DNA of 64,000 bases from Hyphomicrobiales bacterium (lineage in GTDB: Bacteria > Pseudomonadota > Alphaproteobacteria > Rhizobiales > Rhizobiaceae): the NCBI GenBank assembly GCA_900469965.1, contig UBZP01000020.1, positions 202,892 to 266,891 of the forward strand, given 5' to 3'. The notes under the pieces were generated by a model. It worked only from the letters and a program-made list of their open reading frames with translations. It was not told where the DNA came from and searched no databases. Of this stretch, positions 46,109 through 54,107 are shown piece by piece; within the stretch, counting starts at the first letter, position 1, and every line of letters starts with the position of its first letter. The translations under genes were made by a program, and so were the position numbers.

Positions 46109-47071
46109 ATGGACGAACTCCTTCGCGAAACCCCAGACAATCCCGTCCCGAAAAACCATTTCGCCGGCTACTTCGAAGGCAGCGGCGGCGTGAAGATCCG
46201 CTATGCCGTCTTTCGCTCGGCGGCGCGCGAGGCGAAGGGAACGGTCGTGCTGCTGCAGGGGCGCAGCGAGCAGATCGAGAAGTATTTCGAGACGATCAAC
46301 GAGCTGACGGCGCGCGGGCTGTGGGTCGCGACCTTCGACTGGCGCGGACAGGGCGGCTCTGGCCGCCTGCTCAGCGATCCGCTGCGCGGCCACGTCGTCC
46401 GCTTTTCCGACTACGAGGCCGACCTCAACCAGTTTCTCAAACAGGTCGTCCTGCCCGATACGCGCCTGCCGTTCTTCATCGTCGCCCACTCCATGGGCGC
46501 ACTCGTCGCCCTGTCGCAGGCGCCGGAGCTGGAGAGCCGGATCGACCGCATGGTGGTGGCGGCCCCCTTCCTGGCGCTGGCCGGCCAGGTCATGAGCCAG
46601 CGCTCGATCACGATGATCGCCAACACGGCGAGCTTCTTCCAGCTCGGCGGGCGCACCTTCCGCCGGCATCCGCCGGCACCCGCCTTCGAGGGCAATGCGC
46701 TGACCAGCGACCGCCGCCGCTTTGAGCGCAACATGGCGATCTGCAACGCCTTCCCGGACCTGACCCTCGGCCAGCCGACGGCCAGGTGGCTGAAGGAATC
46801 GCTCGCCGCCATTTCCCGCGTGTCGCGCCAGGACCACCTGACCCGCATCCGCATCCCGACGCTGGTGCTCTGCCCAACCGTGGATCCGATCGTGCCGCGA
46901 TCGGTCCTCAATGCTTTTGCGAGAAAATTCCGCGCCGGCCGGCTGATCGAGATCGACGGCGCCCGCCACGAGCTGTTCAGCGAGGCCGATCGCTACCGCG
47001 CGCAGGCGATGGCCGCGATCGAGGCTTTCATCCCCGGCAGCCAGGCCGAGCATACCGCCCTCGGCGCCTGA
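46109..47071 (+). CDS. Alpha/beta hydrolase, monoacylglycerol-lipase/lysophospholipase-like
   Basis: A 320-residue hydrolase with the lid-containing Hydrolase_4 fold. The nucleophile elbow reads IVAHSMGALV (Ser about 134), preceded by GTVVLLQGRSEQIEKY (oxyanion region) and TFDWRGQGGSGR (about 79-90). The Asp (PTVDPIVP) and His (DGARHELF) of the triad are in place. The substrates of the family are lysophospholipids or monoacylglycerols; here the substrate is not known. The ATG at 46109 was chosen over the ATG at 45998 because residues before MDELLRE are not family-like. It is convergent with hisN. Confidence 0.88.
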   Translation: MDELLRETPDNPVPKNHFAGYFEGSGGVKIRYAVFRSAAREAKGTVVLLQGRSEQIEKYFETINELTARGLWVATFDWRGQGGSGRLLSDPLRGHVVRFSDYEADLNQFLKQVVLPDTRLPFFIVAHSMGALVALSQAPELESRIDRMVVAAPFLALAGQVMSQRSITMIANTASFFQLGGRTFRRHPPAPAFEGNALTSDRRRFERNMAICNAFPDLTLGQPTARWLKESLAAISRVSRQDHLTRIRIPTLVLCPTVDPIVPRSVLNAFARKFRAGRLIEIDGARHELFSEADRYRAQAMAAIEAFIPGSQAEHTALGA

Positions 47072-47122
47072 TGCTTTGCGCCTGACGCTCTGCGCATGAT
47101 GCGCGGCGCCCGCCGACCTCGC

Positions 47123-47143
47123 CACGAGGGCGAACGCCTCGTG
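47123..47143. terminator. Weak hairpin between convergent genes
   Basis: A seven-base stem CACGAGG/CCTCGTG with a seven-base loop, without clear T-runs. Location between the hydrolase and hisN stops suggests a terminator role. Confidence 0.35.
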
Positions 47144-47155
47144 CCCCCTGCCCGC

Positions 47156-47929
47156 TCAGGCCTTCAGGATCGCCATCGCCTCGTCATAGACGGCGCGGCT
47201 GCCGGCGGCGATGACGCGCCCGCCCATCTCGGCGCGCCCGCCGTCCCAGTCGGTGATGATGCCGCCCGCCTGCTCGATCACCGGGATGAGGCCGCCGACG
47301 TCATAGGCCTTCAGCGAGGATTCGATGACGAGGTCCACGTGGCCTGCGGCGAGAAGCGCATAGGCATAGCAGTCGACCCCGTAGCGGAACAGCCGCACCT
47401 TGTCCTGCACCGCCTCATAGCGCTGCCGGTCGCCGCCGACGAAGATATGCGGCGAGGTGGTGAACATGATCGCATCGGCAAGACCCGCGCAGGCGCGCGT
47501 CGAAAGCACCCGCCCACCCTCCGGCCCGCTGTAGACCGCCTGCGTGCCGTCGGCGAAATAGCGTTCGCCGGTGAACGGCTGGTCGACCAGCCCCATCACC
47601 GCACGGCCGTTGCGGTAGAGCCCGATCAGCGTGCCCCAGACCGGCACGCCGGAAATGAACGCCCGCGTGCCGTCGATCGGATCGATCACCCACACATATT
47701 CCCGGTCGAGCCCGACCGAACCGTGCTCCTCGCCGAGAATGCCGTGATCGGGAAAGCGTTCGGTGATCAGCGCCCGGATCGCAGCTTCGGCGGCGCGATC
47801 GCCCTCGGTCACCGGATCGAAGCCCTCCTGTTCCTTGTTCACCACATGCGCGCCGACGCGGAAGCGCGGCAGCGTCTCCGCCTTGGCGGCGTCGGCAAGC
47901 AGGTCGAAGAAGGCGCGATCGGGAAGCAT
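47156..47929 (-). CDS. hisN: HisN-type histidinol-phosphatase (inositol monophosphatase family)
   Basis: A 257-residue member of the inositol monophosphatase superfamily. The metal motifs are visible: GFDPVTEGDRAAE (about 35-47), GEEHG (66-70) and VWVIDPIDGTRAFISG (81-96), plus YGVDCYAYALLAAGHVDLVIE near residues 188-208, a signature of the HisN branch that dephosphorylates histidinol-phosphate. It differs from the SuhB protein at the left edge. Substrate specificity is inferred. The ATG at 47929 has no in-frame rival. The sRNA gene lies divergently upstream. Confidence 0.85.
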   Translation of the reverse strand: MLPDRAFFDLLADAAKAETLPRFRVGAHVVNKEQEGFDPVTEGDRAAEAAIRALITERFPDHGILGEEHGSVGLDREYVWVIDPIDGTRAFISGVPVWGTLIGLYRNGRAVMGLVDQPFTGERYFADGTQAVYSGPEGGRVLSTRACAGLADAIMFTTSPHIFVGGDRQRYEAVQDKVRLFRYGVDCYAYALLAAGHVDLVIESSLKAYDVGGLIPVIEQAGGIITDWDGGRAEMGGRVIAAGSRAVYDEAMAILKA

Positions 47930-48094
47930 GGCAATCTCACATTTGCGAAGGGGACCGCCCGTCCATAGAGTATGCCGGGCAAAAACGGAACCGTTCGGAC
48001 AGGGAACACAGGGGTTACAGCACTGGATCGAAGCACCGCCATGCCGGGCCATTGCGGGCATTTTGCCGAAAAATTGGCACTTGCCCGGAAATGC

Positions 48095-48121
48095 TTGACA
48101 TTTGTGCAGCGCAATATTAAG
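48095..48121 (+). promoter_or_regulatory. Promoter of the sRNA (suhB/mmgR-like)
   Basis: A -35 box TTGACA (48095-48100) with a CTTGACA context typical of strong rhizobial sRNA promoters. A less perfect -10 (ATTAAG, 48116-48121) follows after 15 bases. The hairpin-rich RNA starts right behind it. Confidence 0.5.
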
Positions 48122-48127
48122 GTTCGG

Positions 48128-48207
48128 TTACAGTCATTCGTGACTGTAATACCCTCCTTGGGTGTTTCCTCCCTAGACTTAACCGCGCACACAGCGCGGT
48201 TTTTTTT
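48128..48207 (+). ncRNA. mmgR: Trans-acting sRNA resembling suhB/mmgR (alpha-r8) family
   Basis: An 80-base intergenic RNA with three hairpins: a nine-base stem with UUCG tetraloop (48128-48149), a short ACCC/GGGU hairpin with CCUCC in and around its loop (48151-48163), and a perfect terminator (48181-48207). The single-stranded UUUCCUCCCU stretch (48165-48174) is an anti-Shine-Dalgarno sequence, a hallmark of target-pairing sRNAs in alphaproteobacteria. The position next to an inositol-monophosphatase-family gene and the hairpin pattern match the Rfam suhB family (mmgR in Sinorhizobium) as remembered; a family search would settle it. No ORF of any length fits. Confidence 0.7.
48181..48207 (+). 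terminator. Terminator of the sRNA
   Basis: An eight-base perfect stem AACCGCGC/GCGCGGTT with loop ACACA followed by six further T (eight T in a row). No protein gene on the plus strand precedes it, which supports an independent RNA gene. Confidence 0.92.
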
Positions 48208-48259
48208 GACCGGGGTGGACGTTGACAGGGGCGGGGCGAAATCCAGGCAGGCGCGATCG

Positions 48260-49141
48260 TCACTCGGCGGCAAGGGTGCTGTCGGAGGCGTATTTGTCGA
48301 CATAGCCTGCGAACTCGGCGAGCGCCCACGAGATGCCCGTCCGCACCGCCTCGAATTCCGGCTTCTTGGCAAGCGTCGTCTCGTCGACATAGAGCGCCCG
48401 GTTGACCTCGATCTGGATCGCGTGCAGCCCTTTCGCCGGGCGCCCGTAGTGCTCGGTGATGAAGCCGCCGGCATAGGGCTTGTTGCGGGCGACGACGAAG
48501 CCCATGTCCTCGAACAGCCTTACCACGGCACGCGACAGGTCGCCGGCAGCGCTGGTGCCGTAGCGGTCGCCGATGATGAAATCCGGGCGCTGGCCGCCGG
48601 CGATGCGGATGTTGCCCGGCATCGAGTGGCAGTCGACCAGGACGGCAAAGCCGAACTTCAGGTGCGTGCGCACGATCAGGCTGCGCAGGCAGGCGTGATA
48701 GGGCTTGTAGATCGTCTCGATGCGCTCCAGCGCCTCGCCGACCGGCATCCGGCGCTGGTAGATCTCCATGTTCTCCGCCACCACCCGCGGCACGGTGCCG
48801 AGCCCGCCCGCCACCCGCATCGAGGAGACGTTGGCATAGGGCGGCAGCGATCCCTCGAACATGCGCGGGTCGAGCTCGTAGGGCTCGCGGTTGACGTCGA
48901 GGAAGGCGCGCGGGAAATGCGCCAGAAGCATCGGCGCGCCGAGATCCGGTGCCGCGCCGAACAGCTCGTCGACATAGTGATCCTCGGAGCGACGGATCGA
49001 AAGCGCATCCAGCCGCGAATCACGGACAAATCCCTGTGGATAGGCGCGCCCGCTATGGGGGGAATTGAACACCAGCGGAAGGGTCTGCGAGGATGGCTCC
49101 AGGACCTCGAAGAGGCCTTTCTCGCTGAATTCCGGAGCCAT
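48260..49141 (-). CDS. N-formylglutamate amidohydrolase family protein (copy 2)
   Basis: A 293-residue member of the N-formylglutamate amidohydrolase family; residues VFNSPHSGRAYPQGF (about 24-38), DELFGAAPDLGAPMLLAHFPRAFLDVNREPYELD (about 58-91) and ILVDCHSMPG-like (VLVDCHSMPGN, about 172-182) are its signature. It hydrolyses N-formyl amino acids such as N-formyl-L-glutamate. It is closer to canonical HutG than the copy at 10193-10993. No other hut genes are present. It is divergent from cpdR with 188 bases between starts. Confidence 0.9.
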   Translation of the reverse strand: MAPEFSEKGLFEVLEPSSQTLPLVFNSPHSGRAYPQGFVRDSRLDALSIRRSEDHYVDELFGAAPDLGAPMLLAHFPRAFLDVNREPYELDPRMFEGSLPPYANVSSMRVAGGLGTVPRVVAENMEIYQRRMPVGEALERIETIYKPYHACLRSLIVRTHLKFGFAVLVDCHSMPGNIRIAGGQRPDFIIGDRYGTSAAGDLSRAVVRLFEDMGFVVARNKPYAGGFITEHYGRPAKGLHAIQIEVNRALYVDETTLAKKPEFEAVRTGISWALAEFAGYVDKYASDSTLAAE

Positions 49142-49329
49142 TTCGGTCCTTTACCATATGACAAGATCGCGACGTCCTGTATGTTGCCAGCCACGGGCAC
49201 CCGTGTCCATAGTCGCTTCGACGCAACGAGCCCGCGATTCGTCCGTTCATCGGATTTTTACCGGAATCGTTATTTCGTAATCGAACCGCCGCACCGGCAG
49301 AACAACCAGCAGTAACGGCCTCCACGTAC

Positions 49330-49692
49330 ATGAGTTTCAAGATCCTCCTCGCCGAAGACGACAACGACATGCGCCGCTTTCTCGTCAAAGCGCTCGAGCG
49401 CGCCGGCTACAAGGTCACCTCCTACGACAACGGCGCGAGCGCCTATGACAGGCTGCGCGAGGAGCCGTTCTCGCTGCTCCTGACCGACATCGTCATGCCG
49501 GAGATGGACGGGATCGAACTCGCCCGCCGCGCCACCGAGCTGGACCCGGATCTCAAGGTCATGTTCATCACCGGCTTCGCCGCCGTGGCGCTGAACCCGG
49601 ATTCCAAGGCTCCGAAGGACGCCAAGGTCCTCTCCAAGCCGTTCCACCTGCGCGACCTCGTCGACGAGGTCAACAAGATGCTGGCCGCCTGA
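49330..49692 (+). CDS. cpdR: CpdR-type single-domain response regulator
   Basis: A 120-residue stand-alone receiver domain with phospho-acceptor Asp53 (LTDIVMPEMDG), acidic pair DD/DN at 10-12, and Lys103 (SKPFHL). The sequence, AVALNPDSKAPKDAKVLSKPFHLRDLV, is that of CpdR. In alphaproteobacteria unphosphorylated CpdR positions ClpXP to degrade cell-cycle proteins; in Sinorhizobium CpdR1 is needed for division and symbiosis. It is phosphorylated through the CckA-ChpT relay, not encoded here. The gene stands alone. Confidence 0.93.
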   Translation: MSFKILLAEDDNDMRRFLVKALERAGYKVTSYDNGASAYDRLREEPFSLLLTDIVMPEMDGIELARRATELDPDLKVMFITGFAAVALNPDSKAPKDAKVLSKPFHLRDLVDEVNKMLAA

Positions 49693-49762
49693 AGGCGGAT
49701 TTCACCAGGTCCGCAGCCGACGTTTGACCGCGTGCCGCCGCCCGCAAGGGTGCGCGGCATTG

Positions 49763-50314
49763 CTATTGCCGCAGGAGCAACAGCAGCACATAAGCGACCA
49801 CGGTGACGAGCAGGCCGCGGAAGGCGAAGCGCACCATCCGGTACTTGTCCGCCGAGAGCTTCGCCATCGCATCGGCGTTTTCCAGATACTGGCCGAACAG
49901 ATAGTCCATGTCGCCCGCGGCACTCGCGGCGATCAGGCGGCCGCGCTGGTCGTGCCACGCGCCCCAGTAGAGCGACGTCCCCCGGTCGGCCCGGCGCGGC
50001 AGCACGACGAGAATGGCGCAGACGATGGTAAAAACCACCGAGATCGCAAGAACGGCCGACGCGATCGCCCAGTTGTGGATGCCGCCCGTGTAACGCGACA
50101 CCTGGAAGACGCCCTGACCTTCGGCAGACCACATCAGGAAGGCCAGCATGAAGGTGAAGATGTAGGCCGCCTTCTGGTCCGCCGACCTGACCTGGTCGTA
50201 GAAGACGTCGTTCACCTTCTTGATGTGGTTGAAATGCTCGATTGAAATCGGGCCCTCATCCGTCTCTACAGGGTTACTGCCCTTCTTCAACGTATATCCG
50301 CCGTCCGCCATCAA
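49763..50314 (-). CDS. Pycsar-effector-like (DUF5706) membrane protein
   Basis: A 183-residue membrane protein. After a soluble start comes the motif VRSADQKAAYIFTF, with AD-KA at 45-49 at the head of the first membrane segment (50-64). A second membrane segment spans 82-105, and a C-terminal helix spans 164-182 (FAFRGLLVTVVAYVLLLLL) after a conserved-looking DKYRM. This pattern matches the Pycsar effector transmembrane family (DUF5706), whose members are gated by cyclic nucleotides in antiphage systems. Family assignment comes from my motif recognition. It is divergent from the FecR fusion gene, with the cyclase about 4 kb away. Its role in defence is not shown. Confidence 0.65.
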   Translation of the reverse strand: MMADGGYTLKKGSNPVETDEGPISIEHFNHIKKVNDVFYDQVRSADQKAAYIFTFMLAFLMWSAEGQGVFQVSRYTGGIHNWAIASAVLAISVVFTIVCAILVVLPRRADRGTSLYWGAWHDQRGRLIAASAAGDMDYLFGQYLENADAMAKLSADKYRMVRFAFRGLLVTVVAYVLLLLLRQ

Positions 50315-50388
50315 CTGATCGCCCCGTTTCCATGTGTTTCCCTGTTAATACAGCAACCGACAAAAGCAAGCGAAAGCGCCGCGCCTGC

Positions 50389-50423
50389 TTGACATTTGCG
50401 CCGCCGCCGGCAGTTCTTCGATC
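50389..50423 (+). promoter_or_regulatory. Possible promoter of the FecR fusion gene
   Basis: TTGACA (50389-50394) lies 29 bases before the ATG, but the -10 region (AGTTCT) is poor. The 109-base gap also serves the divergent DUF5706 gene. No Shine-Dalgarno sequence is visible before 50424. Confidence 0.3.
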
Positions 50424-53400
50424 ATGGGACTAAGGGCGGGCTTGAGGACGATCGCGGCGTTGCCGCTTCTACTCGCGTGCGGGCATTCGGCTGCCCTCGG
50501 CGAGCCGGTTCCGCGCGCCGCCCCGGCGGCGGGTTCCGTCATCGCCCGCAAGACCGGCGAGGAGGTCCGCTTCTTCGACGTCTCCAACTGGAACCATGTC
50601 GACCTGAACCAGGATCTTCTGGTCGGCGACGAGCTGCGCACCAACGCGCTCGGCCAGCTGGCGATCCTCTTCAGCGACAACACCCAGATCCGCCTCGGCC
50701 GCAACTCCTCGCTGCTCGTCCGGCAGATGGGGGCGACCGGCGACACCGTGCTGGACCTCGAGAGCGGCACCATCTGGGCCCGCGCCCAGCGCGGCGGCCG
50801 GGGCCTGAAGGTCGAGACCCCCGCCGCCGCCGCCGCCATCCGCGGCACCGACTGGTCGCTCACCGTCGACGGCGACAAGACCTCGCTGGCCGTCCTCGAA
50901 GGCACGGTCGAACTCACCAATGCCCAGGGCAGCGTCCAGGTCCGCCAGGGCGAGGCCGCCGTCGCGCGCATCGGCCAGGCGCCGCAGAAGGTCATCATCG
51001 TCAATTCCGACGACCGCGAGCAGATGCTGTTCTACCTGCCGCTGCGCGACGCCTTCGTCTACATGCAGGCCTCGCCGCTGACGTCCGAGGAGATGCGCCG
51101 CACGATCGACCGCATCGAGCAGATGCCGGAGCAGGATCGCAGCGCCGAGGACTGGCTGACGCTGGCCGAGGCGCAGTTCACGCTGGACGGCCGGCCACGA
51201 GCGACGGCCTCGCTGAACCGGGCACGCGCCATGACGCTCTCCGCCTCCGAGCGCGCCCGCCTCGACCTGATGGACGCCATGGTTGCCGGGGCCGAACGCC
51301 GCTTTTCCGATGCGGCCCGCCTCTTCGCCCGCGCCCGGCCCGGCCTCGATCCGAAGCGCGGCAGCGTCGCCGACTTCGGCGGCTATTTCGCCCGCGCGCT
51401 GGCGAACCCCGACCGCCTCGAAAAGCAGCCGCGCCATGTCACAGGCCCGAACGGCGCCTTTGCCGAGGCCTATGCCGCAGGCTTCCTGGAAAACATCCGG
51501 GCGAGCCTGGAGGTGCTGAAGGAGGCCGAGAAGAGGTATCCGGACGACCCGCGGCTGCCGGGCTACCGCTCCGCCTTCGCCTTCATCATCAACGACCGCG
51601 AACAGGTGAAGGAAGCGATGGGCCGCGCGCTGGCGCTGGATCCGAACCAGCCGTACGGCCTGTGGTCTCTCGCCCGTTACCAGAGCGGCATCGAAGGCAA
51701 CGTCGACGCCGCGATCGCCACCTTGGAAAAGGCCGTGAAGGTCGCCCCCGGCTGGAGCACGCTGTGGAACGACCTCGGCAACGCCCAGGATGTGCGGGGC
51801 GATTGGCAGTCGGCGGAAAAGGCCCTGAAGCGGGCGATCGAGCTTGATCCCGAGGATGCACTGGCGCGGTCGAACCTCGCTATCGTCTATCTCCAGCAGG
51901 ATCGGGTACGGGACGCCAAGCGGGAAATCGACCGCGCCTTGGCGGTGGACCCCGGCTTCGACCTGGCGCTCATCACGCGCGGCCGTTACCACCTTGCGAC
52001 CGGCGAACTGGAAAAGGCGACCGAGGACCTGCTGGCAGGCACGGTGGCGAACCCCGCCTTTGCAGGGGGACAGCTTGCGCTGGCCATTGCCCACCAGGAA
52101 CAGGGCAACCGCGAAGCCGCGCAACAGGCACTGGACAATGCCGATCGACTGGACCCGAACGATCCCTCCGTCCCCTCGCTCCGGGCGAGCATCGCGATTG
52201 ACGAATACGACTCGGACGGTGCGATAGCGGCGGCACAGGAATATCTGCGCCGACTGCGCGCGATCGGACCGGACTATGCAGACATCAGCTATGGGCACGA
52301 CGTCGGATCGACGCTGAACAACGCCTTCCGCCTCCAGGGTCTGAACGCCTGGGGCCAGTACTACGGCGACATTACCTTCGATCCCTTTACCGGCACCTCA
52401 TATGTCGACCAGACGCTGCACGGCAGCGTCAATCCGTTCTGGAACAACTATCTCTACGGCGGCGACGGCATCGAGCCGAGCCAGAACGGGTCGACCTTCT
52501 CGTCCTTCATGCAGGGGCTTTTGTACGATCCGCATCAGCTCGCAGCACCATCCGCCAGGCCCTACTACGCCCGCCACCCCTTCGCCGAGGTCGAACTTGG
52601 CTATGGCATCTCGACCTTCGATGGCAGTTCGCGGCCGATCTACCAAGGCAGCTGGAACAGCTTCGCCAACTGGCCCTTCCCGGTGAGCAGCTACGTCAAT
52701 CTCGAATGGGTCAAGACACCCATCCAGGGCGAGAGCCGTATCGTGCCGCCTACCAATTTCGACGGTCAGACGGAGGTTATCAATGGCACCGGCTACTTGA
52801 CGGCCTCACCAACTCCGGATGACAGGATCGTCGCCTATGCACAACACAATGATCAGTCTTTCGATCTGACGTCGGACTACTTCGCTTCCAGCCCGCCATT
52901 CACGCTCGATCGGAATGAGCAATTTAAATCGACCGACGCCGGGGTCGGCTGGAGCCATACGATCAGCTTCGAAAACGTGGTCAACGCCGCCTTCTTCTAC
53001 AACAGGGAGGAAGGAAACGATCTTTTTGCCACCAGGCTCGGCAATGGAATCCCCATCGGTCAGGTCATTGAGGATGCACGGGTTGCAAGCTACATCGGCG
53101 CCGTCAACCATACGATCGCGATCGGCGACCTGACCTGGCGCTACGGTATCGAAGGTGGTGTCGTCGACGGACGCGCCGAGCAGACGGGCGCGGAGACCGT
53201 GGAGTCTTCGATCGACTACGGTCGCCTCTATGTCGATGTGCTGCACGACATCGGCGCCTCGATCCAGGCCGAGTACGGCCTGTACGGCAGCTATGCCCAT
53301 GGCGACGATATGGACCAGCGTCGTATCGACCCTCGGGCCGGCATCGCCTATTCGCCCGCCGAGGGGCAATGGCTCAGGCTGGCCTATATCGGGCAGACCT

Positions 53401-54107
53401 ACGATTATGGCGTGAACACGCTCGCGCCGGTCGCGACTGTCGGCTTGCAACCGAACCAAGCCGGTCTGACCGTTGACGGATCGACCGACACGATCGCCGC
53501 GCGCTGGGATGCGGAGTGGAACGACTGGCTGTTCACAGCCCTCGATTTCCAGCATCAGGATCTGCAGGACTTCGGCATCGCCTACCCGACCACCTGGCAG
53601 TACTTCCTCATTCCCGATACGTTGCTCCTCTCCGACGGACGCATCGACCGCGCCAGCATCACCTCCAACATCCATCTCGGCAACGGCTTCGGCCTTTCGG
53701 GCACGCTCGCCTACATCGATTCCGAGAACCAGGATCCGAACAGCCTGGACGAAGGCGGCTCCCTGCCCTTCGTCCCCGAATGGGCGGGGCAGGTCGCCCT
53801 GACCTGGGTGAACGAGGCCAATGTGAGAGCGACGCTGGCGGCAAACTACATCGGCACGCGCCTCGGCAACGAAACCTTCCTCGTTTCCAACGAAGGCACG
53901 CCCGACCCCGCGGACGACCTCTATTTCCTGCCGCAGGAACTCGCCGCCTTCTGGACCCTCGACGCCAGCGTCACCTGGGAGCCGTTCGACAAGCGCTTCG
54001 AGCTGAGCCTTGCCGCCTTCAACCTGCTCGACGAGGACTTCGAGGTCGCGGCGGGCATTCCGGGTTGGGGACGGAGCTTCAAGGGCACCCTCAAAGTGCG
54101 GTTCTGA
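50424..54107 (+). CDS. FecR-TPR-beta-barrel fusion protein
   Basis: A 1227-residue exported protein. Residues 1-26 are a signal peptide (LLLACGHSA might also be a weak lipobox). About 37-185 is a FecR domain (IARKTGEEVRFFDVSNWNHVDLNQ, LFSDNTQIRLGRNS, TPAAAAAIRGTDWSLTVDGD). About 230-610 is a TPR region (clear repeats from residue 400, such as AAIATLEKAVKVAPGWSTLWNDLGNAQ). About 620-1227 is a beta-barrel with alternating strands; the end NLLDEDFEVAAGIPGWGRSFKGTLKVRF closely resembles TonB-dependent receptors. No plug domain or TonB box is seen. The stop overlaps the cyclase start by one base. FecR normally transmits outer-membrane receptor signals; here it is built into the barrel polypeptide. 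Confidence 0.85.
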   Translation: MGLRAGLRTIAALPLLLACGHSAALGEPVPRAAPAAGSVIARKTGEEVRFFDVSNWNHVDLNQDLLVGDELRTNALGQLAILFSDNTQIRLGRNSSLLVRQMGATGDTVLDLESGTIWARAQRGGRGLKVETPAAAAAIRGTDWSLTVDGDKTSLAVLEGTVELTNAQGSVQVRQGEAAVARIGQAPQKVIIVNSDDREQMLFYLPLRDAFVYMQASPLTSEEMRRTIDRIEQMPEQDRSAEDWLTLAEAQFTLDGRPRATASLNRARAMTLSASERARLDLMDAMVAGAERRFSDAARLFARARPGLDPKRGSVADFGGYFARALANPDRLEKQPRHVTGPNGAFAEAYAAGFLENIRASLEVLKEAEKRYPDDPRLPGYRSAFAFIINDREQVKEAMGRALALDPNQPYGLWSLARYQSGIEGNVDAAIATLEKAVKVAPGWSTLWNDLGNAQDVRGDWQSAEKALKRAIELDPEDALARSNLAIVYLQQDRVRDAKREIDRALAVDPGFDLALITRGRYHLATGELEKATEDLLAGTVANPAFAGGQLALAIAHQEQGNREAAQQALDNADRLDPNDPSVPSLRASIAIDEYDSDGAIAAAQEYLRRLRAIGPDYADISYGHDVGSTLNNAFRLQGLNAWGQYYGDITFDPFTGTSYVDQTLHGSVNPFWNNYLYGGDGIEPSQNGSTFSSFMQGLLYDPHQLAAPSARPYYARHPFAEVELGYGISTFDGSSRPIYQGSWNSFANWPFPVSSYVNLEWVKTPIQGESRIVPPTNFDGQTEVINGTGYLTASPTPDDRIVAYAQHNDQSFDLTSDYFASSPPFTLDRNEQFKSTDAGVGWSHTISFENVVNAAFFYNREEGNDLFATRLGNGIPIGQVIEDARVASYIGAVNHTIAIGDLTWRYGIEGGVVDGRAEQTGAETVESSIDYGRLYVDVLHDIGASIQAEYGLYGSYAHGDDMDQRRIDPRAGIAYSPAEGQWLRLAYIGQTYDYGVNTLAPVATVGLQPNQAGLTVDGSTDTIAARWDAEWNDWLFTALDFQHQDLQDFGIAYPTTWQYFLIPDTLLLSDGRIDRASITSNIHLGNGFGLSGTLAYIDSENQDPNSLDEGGSLPFVPEWAGQVALTWVNEANVRATLAANYIGTRLGNETFLVSNEGTPDPADDLYFLPQELAAFWTLDASVTWEPFDKRFELSLAAFNLLDEDFEVAAGIPGWGRSFKGTLKVRF

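Noticed and set aside
48061..48259. A small protein gene between hisN and the amidohydrolase
   Set aside because: Reading frames are short and lack a ribosome-binding site; the hairpin array with a terminator fits an RNA.
50469..52298. A 609-codon minus-strand ORF antisense to the FecR/TPR part
   Set aside because: It has no start context and no recognised motif, and the plus strand shows FecR and TPR repeats.
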